From contig VBOM01000052.1 of NCBI GenBank assembly GCA_005877535.1, forward strand, positions 1 to 5,783: a stretch of 5,783 nucleotides of DNA. The letters run 5' to 3'. Within the stretch, counting starts at the first letter, position 1. Each line of letters opens with the position of its first letter. Shown here piece after piece: positions 1 to 5,783 of this stretch. The notes below the pieces were generated by a model. The model made no database searches. It was given only the letters and a program-made list of their open reading frames with translations, and was not told the DNA's origin. Source of the stretch: Nitrospirota bacterium (GTDB taxonomy: Bacteria > Nitrospirota > Nitrospiria > Nitrospirales > Nitrospiraceae). Both the position numbers and the translations under genes were made by a program.

Positions 1-928
1 CGGGATCATCAATGCGGGTGGCTTTCTGATCAACCGCTTGGCCCCGTTCTATGGTCTGAGCTCGACCACGCTGCATGTGGCGTTCGTGGTCGGCATGGTC
101 ACCGCGGTCCTCGGAGCCACCATGATGCTGGTGCAGAACGACATCAAGAAGACGCTCGGCTTCTCGACGATCGGCCAGATGGGTTACATGATTATGGAAT
201 GTGGATTGGGCGCTTTCTCGCTGGCCGTCTTCCATCTCATCGCACACGGACTGTTCAAAGCGACGGTGTTCTTGAGTTGCGGGAACGTCATCCACAAGGC
301 CCGCCAGGAACCGGAATTCCCACATGCAGACCCTCGTGCTGAAGAACAGGGGTTCTCACGCCTCACCTGGGCTACCGGATTTCTCACGACACTCCTCCTT
401 CCGCTTGTCATCCTCCTGGTGTCCCACGGTGTGTTGCAGATCCCGTTGCGGGATTCCCAAGGGACTGTGATCTTCCTGTTCTTCATCTGGGTCACGTCCT
501 CCCAAGCCATCTTGACGCTCATCCGCCTGCGCGCAGTCGCATCATGGAAGGTATCAGCGGCAATGCTGCTTATACTGCTCTTCGTCGTGTTCATCTATTT
601 GTTCGCCGTCGAGTCCTTCACCGCGTTCCTTTATCCGAATCCGGAAGAGGTGGCGTCCTACTTCCAGGCAGCGGCGTTTCCCAATTGGCTCTTTGATGGT
701 CTCATCGTCGGAACCGCCCTGGTGATCATTCTGGGGTGGTTCTATATCTATGCCCAAGCCCATGGACGAACGATGTGGGTGCCGGACTGGGTAGAAGGCT
801 TTCGTCTCCGCTTGTATGTCCTGTTCATGAACCGGCTCTATGCGGATGAGTGCTACCAAGCGCTCGGTCGAGTGGTCATGCGTGTCGTCCATAGAATCGA
901 TAAGCGTGACACGGGGTGGCCGAAATGA
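1..928 (+). CDS. dabB: DabB / NuoL-like membrane subunit, C-terminal part (5' truncated)
   Basis: This is the C-terminal ~308 codons of an antiporter-like (PF00361, proton-conducting transporter) membrane protein. The reading frame is open from base 2, so the true start lies upstream and the TTG at 38 is only an internal codon. The first residues (GIINAGGFLINRLAPF) fit the end of NuoL TM8. Next come the conserved loop/helix QNDIKK (codons 134-151) and the FHLIAHGLFKA helix (230-262), which keeps the His...His...Lys pattern of NuoL TM11. About seven hydrophobic segments are visible. The C-terminus has NRLYADECY, like the [K/R]xYxDExY tail of NuoL/MrpA proteins. The NuoL TM12 motif FFSKDE is not found. 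By family knowledge DabB is the membrane partner of DabA and couples CO2 uptake to a cation gradient. Assignment as DabB rather than complex I NuoL is inferred from the adjacent dabA. The stop TGA at 926-928 overlaps the next ATG (ATGA). Confidence 0.88.
   Translation, partial: GIINAGGFLINRLAPFYGLSSTTLHVAFVVGMVTAVLGATMMLVQNDIKKTLGFSTIGQMGYMIMECGLGAFSLAVFHLIAHGLFKATVFLSCGNVIHKARQEPEFPHADPRAEEQGFSRLTWATGFLTTLLLPLVILLVSHGVLQIPLRDSQGTVIFLFFIWVTSSQAILTLIRLRAVASWKVSAAMLLILLFVVFIYLFAVESFTAFLYPNPEEVASYFQAAAFPNWLFDGLIVGTALVIILGWFYIYAQAHGRTMWVPDWVEGFRLRLYVLFMNRLYADECYQALGRVVMRVVHRIDKRDTGWPK
913..928 (+). promoter_or_regulatory. Ribosome-binding site and ATGA stop/start junction for the second gene
   Basis: A G-rich GGGGTGG (913-919) sits five bases before the ATG at 925, and that ATG overlaps the TGA stop (926-928) of the upstream gene. 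This arrangement favours ATG 925 over the in-frame GTG at 916, which would use part of the G-rich tract itself. Termination-reinitiation coupling is the likely mode of translation. Confidence 0.55.
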
Positions 929-2235
929 CTGACGTAGTGACCATTCCGTGGCTCTTGTCCGCAGTTCCCATTATCGGAGCGATGCTGGGCCTCGTGTTCT
1001 GGTCTCAGCCGGAGAAGCTGAGGATCTGGTCGATTATTGTGACCGTGCTGAGTCTGCTGGCTGTGATCGGAACGTCCGGACATCTGACGGTACCGACTGA
1101 AGGGCCGCTTACCCTTTATCTCCTCCCCCTGGCCGCTTGTATCTCTCTGTTGGGACAGCCTGTGCATCGGGATTATCGGCTCGCCTGGGTCATGACCCTG
1201 CTGTTCCTTGGATTGGGATTGGGCGTCCTCACGAGCCAGCACGTCGTGGGCCAGCTCGCTCTGGTTCTGCTCCTTGGTCTCATCACGTTCCTCCTCATCT
1301 GGCATCATGATCCATTTTGGCCCACCTCGTGGTTGGGTATCGGCACCTTTGGTCTTGGTACACTCTGTGCCGGGCTCGCGGTGATCGCCGACCCTCCCGT
1401 TTCTTTCGTTGCATCGTTGGTGGCCTGCGCCATCTTGCTTCCGCTCGTGCCGTTCCATGACGGCTTCGTGACCGCGCTCACACGGTTGCCCGGCAGTTTG
1501 CCGTCCTTCATCGTGCTGCTGCTCCCCGCCATCGGACTCCACGGCCTCGCTGCGGTGTTGCCGACGGTGCCGGATGTCGCGGTTGCTACGATGACAATCT
1601 TGGCGTTGGTGAGCGCCCTGTATGGTTCGGTCAAGGCGCTGGCGCAATCGCGCATACGATTGCTCCTCGCCTACGGCAGCCTCTCGTTCTTCTCCATCCT
1701 CTGGTGGTTTGTGGCCGCTTCGCGTGCCGTCACCCCTCAGACGGCTGTCTTTCTGGGCTCCGTGGCGCTTGCGACGAGTGGACTCCTGCTTGCCTGGCAG
1801 GTCGTTCGTACGCGGTACGGGGACGACGTAGACCCGCGAGCCATCAGCGGGCTTGCCTCGCCGATGCCGGAATTCGCCGTCCTGTTGTCTCTCTTGGCAC
1901 TGGCGGCCATGGGCCTGCCCCCGTTCGGGGTCTTCGCCGGATTCATGGGTCTTCTCCTCACCTCGTCGCTCACATCGTCTGCCGCCCTGCTTGTTATTGT
2001 GGTCGCCTGGCTGGCTGCGTCCTGGTACATCCTCGATATGGTGCAACGGTTGCTCTTTGGCCGGCAGCGATCGGATCTCCGCTATGAAACGCTTCGCCCG
2101 GCAGAACTCGCGTCTCTGCTGATGGTTGTTCTGATCGTCATCGCGCTGGGCATCGCGCCGGTCAGCCTGTTCGGAATTCAGACTCAGCCGCCGCGCGCCG
2201 GAGCCGTCATGGAATCCGTCACATGGAACCGATAG
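925..2235 (+). CDS. NuoM/NuoN-like polytopic membrane subunit of the DAB operon
   Basis: This 436-aa, very hydrophobic protein has about 14 predicted membrane segments, the number found in NuoM/NuoN antiporter-like subunits, but it is shorter than the usual ~480-510 aa. Family signatures remain: LVPFH near residues 173-178 (cf. MVPLH of NuoM), KALAQSRIRLLLAY from K237 (cf. ALxQxDIKRLLAY), and MGLPPFGVFAGF around 329-340 (cf. GxPGxxxFxGEF). The charged residues that carry ion translocation in complex I look replaced. A Leu (about residue 171) aligns with the NuoM TM7 Lys. No Glu lies in the segment matching TM5. Phe/Met replaces the TM12 Glu/Lys after FAG. The gene sits between dabB and dabA, overlapping both, so it probably forms part of the same membrane complex, perhaps as a structural or docking subunit. 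The start is ATG 925; GTG 916 would add three residues. I know no established symbol for it. Confidence 0.85.
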   Translation: MTDVVTIPWLLSAVPIIGAMLGLVFWSQPEKLRIWSIIVTVLSLLAVIGTSGHLTVPTEGPLTLYLLPLAACISLLGQPVHRDYRLAWVMTLLFLGLGLGVLTSQHVVGQLALVLLLGLITFLLIWHHDPFWPTSWLGIGTFGLGTLCAGLAVIADPPVSFVASLVACAILLPLVPFHDGFVTALTRLPGSLPSFIVLLLPAIGLHGLAAVLPTVPDVAVATMTILALVSALYGSVKALAQSRIRLLLAYGSLSFFSILWWFVAASRAVTPQTAVFLGSVALATSGLLLAWQVVRTRYGDDVDPRAISGLASPMPEFAVLLSLLALAAMGLPPFGVFAGFMGLLLTSSLTSSAALLVIVVAWLAASWYILDMVQRLLFGRQRSDLRYETLRPAELASLLMVVLIVIALGIAPVSLFGIQTQPPRAGAVMESVTWNR

Positions 2236-5200
2236 ACCACTCGATCGACATCGAAACCAGACGCATGGAACTCCGAGGCGTGGTCCGCCTCGCAGGCGAG
2301 GTCATTGCCCAGTACTGGCCGATGCGGACCTTCGTGCATCACAATCCGCTCCATAGCCTCGAGTATCTTCCCTTTGAAGAAGCCGTCAGGCGCGGCCAAC
2401 AATTCTTAGGGGGAAACGGCTATCTTCCCAGCCACCTCTATCGCGGCTACCTCCGCTCCGGCAGGATTCAGGTCGGGCATCTCGATGCCGCCCTCACGCC
2501 GTTGGTACATGACAAGCACGTGACCATCGGATCTCGCACGGTCTCTCACGGCGAGGTCCTCCGCGCGTGCCTGGCCGAAGGGCTTTGTACACCGATCGAA
2601 GAACCGCTCGATGCTCAGTGGAATCATGTTCCTCATCAGCAGCTGGTCGATTCGCTCGCCGGCCGCCTTGCTTCCGTCCTTACCTCTCCAGATCTGCGTG
2701 AGAAGATTCAGGCTATTGCGGAAGGGGACCAGTCCGCGCTCGGCCGTTGGATCACGCTCTCACACTGGTGCGATCAGACGCTCAGCACGCAGATCGTCGG
2801 CCAGATCAACAGCGAGCTGATCAAGTGGTGCGAGGCCTTCCTAGACGAAGGCCATGCCACCTGGCCTATGCCGGGCCGAGAAAAAGGATTGTACGGAGCC
2901 TGGAAATCCCTCGCGGCATATGAATGGTCGCCCTGCGGGATTGCAGACAGCCGAAGGAAAATCTCGCGGCTGCCCGACCACCCGGAAGATGCGTTGTTGG
3001 AGAGCCTTGATACCCTTGCTATTCCGACAGAACTCCGGCAGGACTACCTGGCTCTCCAACTGACGGCGCTGCCGGGCTGGGCTGGATTCATCAAGTGGCG
3101 CGCGGAAGAGCGAGAATACGCGTGGCAACAGGCCTATCCGGTTGGCCTGGTGAAATACCTCGCGATCCGTCTCTGGTATGCGCGCGAGTTGGTTCAGAAG
3201 GCCTGCCAGGAGGAGCTGGGCATCGACGGACAGTACCAGGCAGTCACGGACTATATGCGGAGCCATTCAAGCGAGTACTTTCTGAGAAGGGAACGGGTCG
3301 CTGGGCGTCTACCGGCTGCGTATGCAGAGGAAGTCGACCTCTTGCATCATCAACAGAGAAACGGCTGGGAAGGGTTAATCGACCGCTACAGGACGGATGT
3401 CGTTCCGCGCCAGGAACGAGTCGCTCGGCACGGCGCGGCCAAGCGGTTGTGTTCGCTCGCCCTGGCGCTGCACATCGATCCGGCTGCTTTGCTGGACAGT
3501 TCGCCGGTCGATCTCAAGCAGCTCGTGGATTGGATGAAAGCCTTCCCTGAATCGGACCATGGCCCAGTCTGGCTAAAGGCCCTCGAGGCAGGGTATCAGG
3601 ATCGACTGCTCGGAACGCTGATTCGGGCGAGGACCACGTCAGCCGCACCGGCTCCACCAGAGAATCAAGCATTCCTGCGCCCTCACTCCCAATCGGTCTT
3701 TTGCCTCGATGTGCGCTCCGAACCGTTCCGCCGTCACCTGGAATCCACCGGCGCAAACGAGACCTACGGGTTTGCCGGCTTCTTCGCCGCATTTATCCGC
3801 TATCGGGCCTGGGGCAAGGAGCATGACACCGAACAATTCCCGGTCATCATGCGCGCAAAGAACGAGGTTCACGAGATCCCCCGCAGCTATCTGGATCACG
3901 TCGTGTCAAAACACGAGTCCCGAACCAAGATGGTTCATGCTGGCCATACGCTTCTGCACGACTTGAAAGAAAATGTCGTTACGCCCTATGTCATGGTGGA
4001 GTCGTTGGGATGGTTTTACGGCCTTCCGATCTTCGGGAAAACCTTACTGCCCCTGTTGTACCGTCGCTGGACCGCCTGGTTGGGCAGAATCTTCCTCCCG
4101 TCGATTGCCACGACTCTTACCGTCCATAAACTGGCACCGGCCGAAACTGCGGAAATGCTGGCGACAGCGCAACAGGCTACCGTACGGCAGGCGTTGCAAG
4201 AGCGAACCGGCTTGCGCCGCTCTCAGATCACGCCGGAGCTGGTCGAGGCCTTGCGGCAGCGGGCATTGAGCGGAGAGGATGACCCGGAACCTCCTTTGAC
4301 CACGTCAGCGACAAACGCAGGGCTCTCGTCTGAAGCCCTGACCGCATTCGTAGCTGCTTTGCGGCAGCGCTACGAGATCAATCAGCGCTCGGCTTCCAGA
4401 CAGAAGGAACGGATCACGCGGACCGGTTTCACTCTTGAAGAGCAGGTGCTTACTGTAGGGACAGCATTGCGCATGATGGGATTGATAAAACATCTTGCCC
4501 GGCTTGTCCTATTTTGCGCCCACGGGAGTACCTCTGAGAATAATCCGTTCGAATCCGCGTTGGACTGCGGGGCTTGCGGAGGCAATGAAGGCAAAGCTAA
4601 CGCCCGCGTTCTCGCCATGATGGCCAACAATCAGAAAATGCGGGAACGACTGGCGAAGGATGGCCTCGATATTCCTTCCGACACCCACTTTCTCGCCGGC
4701 CAGGTCGATACCACAACCGATGACGTGCACCTGTTCGACCTCGAAGATGCACCGTCGACCCATCGCGCGGATATTGCGCGGTTGCGCGAAGACCTGAAAA
4801 ACACGACCAGACTGACGAGTCAAGAGCGATGCGCCCGCTTCCCCGATGTCACGACGACCCTGCCGGCGCACAAGGCGGCGACGCATGTGCGCCAGCGGAG
4901 CGTGGACTGGAGCCAGGTGAGACCGGAGTGGGGCCTGTCGGGCAATACGACGTTTGTCATCGGCCCACGGAATCTCACCAAAGCGCTCGATCTGGACGGG
5001 CGCGTCTTCCTACATTCGTACGACTACCGCGAAGACCCGAGCAATCGGTTGCTCGAAGTCCTGTTGACCGGCCCTCAAGTGGTGGCGCAATGGATCAACA
5101 TGGAACATTATTTTTCAACGGTGGACAACGACGTGTATGGCAGCGGGAGTAAGATTTACCATAACGTGGTGGGGCGTATCGGCATCATGTCCGGTCCTTG

Positions 5201-5393
5201 GAGCGATCTCCGGCTCGGACTTGCCCGGCAAACCGTGATGAGCGGCGACGTGCCCTACCATGAACCGATGCGGCTGCTGACCATCATCGAGGCGCCGCGA
5301 GAACGGATCGAGAAGCTGATTGCGCGCCATGAGATGTTGGAACATTACTATCATAACGAATGGGTTTGTGACAGAGTTGCTGGATCAGGTTAA
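2223..5393 (+). CDS. dabA: DabA, DUF2309/UPF0753 zinc protein of the DAB inorganic-carbon pump
   Basis: This is a 1056-aa soluble protein of the PF10070 family. The N-terminal signature FVHHNPLHSL lies at residues 37-46, followed by FEEAVRRG. The beta-carbonic-anhydrase-like zinc site is split. VFCLDVRSE carries C494, D496 and R498 (Zn ligand and Asp-Arg dyad). HGSTSENNP and ALDCGACGG carry H767 and C782 (remaining ligands, spaced 15 apart as in characterised DabA). A C-terminal conserved block GSKIYHNVVGRIGIMSG spans 975-991, then YHEPMRLL. By family knowledge DabA works at the cytoplasmic face with DabB and converts CO2 to bicarbonate vectorially. All predicted key residues are present, so it should be active. 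It is long for the family: the two active-site halves are 273 residues apart, with a charged helical stretch at roughly 640-740. The start ATG 2223 overlaps the upstream stop by 13 bp with only a weak Shine-Dalgarno; ATG 2265 (M15) is an alternative that keeps every motif. Confidence 0.95.
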   Translation: MEPIDHSIDIETRRMELRGVVRLAGEVIAQYWPMRTFVHHNPLHSLEYLPFEEAVRRGQQFLGGNGYLPSHLYRGYLRSGRIQVGHLDAALTPLVHDKHVTIGSRTVSHGEVLRACLAEGLCTPIEEPLDAQWNHVPHQQLVDSLAGRLASVLTSPDLREKIQAIAEGDQSALGRWITLSHWCDQTLSTQIVGQINSELIKWCEAFLDEGHATWPMPGREKGLYGAWKSLAAYEWSPCGIADSRRKISRLPDHPEDALLESLDTLAIPTELRQDYLALQLTALPGWAGFIKWRAEEREYAWQQAYPVGLVKYLAIRLWYARELVQKACQEELGIDGQYQAVTDYMRSHSSEYFLRRERVAGRLPAAYAEEVDLLHHQQRNGWEGLIDRYRTDVVPRQERVARHGAAKRLCSLALALHIDPAALLDSSPVDLKQLVDWMKAFPESDHGPVWLKALEAGYQDRLLGTLIRARTTSAAPAPPENQAFLRPHSQSVFCLDVRSEPFRRHLESTGANETYGFAGFFAAFIRYRAWGKEHDTEQFPVIMRAKNEVHEIPRSYLDHVVSKHESRTKMVHAGHTLLHDLKENVVTPYVMVESLGWFYGLPIFGKTLLPLLYRRWTAWLGRIFLPSIATTLTVHKLAPAETAEMLATAQQATVRQALQERTGLRRSQITPELVEALRQRALSGEDDPEPPLTTSATNAGLSSEALTAFVAALRQRYEINQRSASRQKERITRTGFTLEEQVLTVGTALRMMGLIKHLARLVLFCAHGSTSENNPFESALDCGACGGNEGKANARVLAMMANNQKMRERLAKDGLDIPSDTHFLAGQVDTTTDDVHLFDLEDAPSTHRADIARLREDLKNTTRLTSQERCARFPDVTTTLPAHKAATHVRQRSVDWSQVRPEWGLSGNTTFVIGPRNLTKALDLDGRVFLHSYDYREDPSNRLLEVLLTGPQVVAQWINMEHYFSTVDNDVYGSGSKIYHNVVGRIGIMSGPWSDLRLGLARQTVMSGDVPYHEPMRLLTIIEAPRERIEKLIARHEMLEHYYHNEWVCDRVAGSG

Positions 5394-5649
5394 AGCGACC
5401 GGCTATACGATCATCGGCAATGTGTCGGGGAAAGGCCATCACGGCGCGCGTGAAGCACACTTCATGTTCAGCGAGCAGGAAAGTCTCGAGATGATCATGA
5501 CGATCGTCCCGGAAGAAAAAGTGGAGCCCATCCTGGCGGGGCTTAGGCCGCTCTTCGAACGCCACTCCGGCATGATGCTAGTCACCGACGTGGCTGTCAG
5601 CCGCGAGGAATATTTCGGTAAGACCCCTAAGAAGGCGGGCGGCTCCTGA
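5329..5649 (+). CDS. PII-like (SbtB-like) regulatory protein of the DAB operon
   Basis: This 106-aa protein has the PII ferredoxin-like pattern: strand NITIITN (5-11), a helix, strand GYTIIGNVSGKG (25-36), a short T-loop-like segment, strand SLEMIMTIVP (52-61), helix VEPILAGLRPLF, and a final strand MLVTDVAVSR (83-92) ending in EEYF. It lacks the uridylylated T-loop Tyr of GlnB/GlnK and the GKIGDGK B-loop. It therefore resembles the carbon-linked PII-like proteins found beside inorganic-carbon transporters more than nitrogen-sensing GlnB. Such proteins are known to bind adenine nucleotides and control a neighbouring transporter; ligand and target here are inferred from position. The start is uncertain. 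ATG 5329 keeps the first beta strand and gives a 65-bp overlap with dabA. TTG 5320 has a weak GAGAAG upstream. GTG 5368 would delete the first strand. The Gly/Lys/Ser-rich tail (GKTPKKAGGS) is probably disordered. Confidence 0.8.
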   Translation: MRCWNITIITNGFVTELLDQVKATGYTIIGNVSGKGHHGAREAHFMFSEQESLEMIMTIVPEEKVEPILAGLRPLFERHSGMMLVTDVAVSREEYFGKTPKKAGGS

Positions 5650-5783
5650 CCAACGGTTCCACTGGCCCAATCCATGACGAGATGCTGGCCCTGTCTGACG
5701 TCGTCTCCCACACAGATCCGGTCTTGTCTTCCAGGGTCTGCTTGTCTAGAATGAGGCCCTCTTACAGGGCTTGCAGGCTGTTC
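5650..5783 (+). other. Non-coding tail downstream of the operon
   Basis: No convincing gene is seen in these 134 bases on either strand. A minus-strand frame running through 5711-5439 is mostly antisense to the PII-like gene and resembles no known protein. The last 30-50 bases hold short inverted repeats. The ending, from AGGCCCT through GGCTGTTC, resembles the edge of a dispersed intergenic element that I recall from Nitrospira genomes, but this cannot be confirmed because the window stops there. Confidence 0.5.
5754..5772 (+). terminator. Candidate hairpin after the operon
   Basis: AGGCCCT (5754-5760) pairs with AGGGCTT (5766-5772) across a five-base loop, giving seven pairs including one G-T wobble. 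No T-tract follows within the 11 bases before the window ends, so an intrinsic terminator is possible but not shown. The left arm can also pair with AGGGTCT at 5733-5739. Confidence 0.35.

Noticed and set aside
916..924. GTG 916 as start of the second gene
   Set aside because: ATG 925 has a better-placed G-rich ribosome-binding site and forms the classic ATGA overlap; the extra three residues carry no conserved feature.
853..2046. A 397-codon open frame on the minus strand
   Set aside because: Its product is an extremely hydrophilic run of Arg, Gln, Glu, Gly and His with no recognisable domain. It is the antisense image of a hydrophobic membrane gene with good plus-strand family signatures.
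1..2235. Part of a respiratory complex I (nuo) operon
   Set aside because: NuoL- and NuoM-like genes side by side suggest this, but the next gene is dabA rather than nuoN, the second subunit lacks the usual charged residues, and the first lacks the FFSKDE motif.
3095..3550. A 151-codon plus-strand frame inside dabA
   Set aside because: It is a shadow frame: Arg/Gly/Ser-rich, with no domain and no independent start signal, lying wholly within a gene with strong family motifs.
5329..5649. Canonical nitrogen regulator GlnB/GlnK
   Set aside because: The T-loop Tyr region and GKIGDGK B-loop are missing, and the gene sits with a carbon transporter rather than amtB or glnA.
5439..5711. A 90-codon minus-strand frame covering the intergenic tail
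   Set aside because: Most of it is antisense to the PII-like gene, it has no recognisable domain, and no convincing ribosome-binding site was seen.

Overview
The window holds one tightly packed, plus-strand operon fragment of four genes, followed by a short non-coding tail. In order these are: (1) the C-terminal ~308 codons of a NuoL/DabB-type membrane subunit whose 5' end lies outside the window; (2) a shorter NuoM/NuoN-like polytopic membrane protein of 436 aa; (3) a 1056-aa DUF2309/UPF0753 protein, recognisable as DabA by its split zinc-site motifs; (4) a small PII-like (SbtB-like) protein. Successive genes overlap by 4, 13 and about 65 bp, so translational coupling is likely and no internal promoter is expected.

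The set matches the DAB (DABs Accumulate Bicarbonate) inorganic-carbon uptake system. DabA is a cytoplasmic, beta-carbonic-anhydrase-like protein with a zinc site. It is thought to hydrate CO2 vectorially, with energy from a cation gradient passing through its membrane partner DabB. The PII-like protein is the expected regulator. The layout departs from the textbook two-gene DAB in having a second antiporter-like membrane subunit between dabB and dabA. That subunit appears to have lost most of the charged residues that make NuoL/M/N proteins ion-translocating.

The organism is probably an autotrophic bacterium of moderately high GC. The gene order, protein style and the sequence at the very end of the window suggest Nitrospira or a close relative (nitrite oxidiser or comammox). 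This rests on recalled similarity and no search was run. If correct, the system would feed inorganic carbon to the reductive TCA cycle rather than to a carboxysome.

The last ~134 bases (5650-5783) carry no convincing gene. They contain two mutually exclusive short hairpins and may be the edge of a dispersed repeat or terminator that continues past the window.
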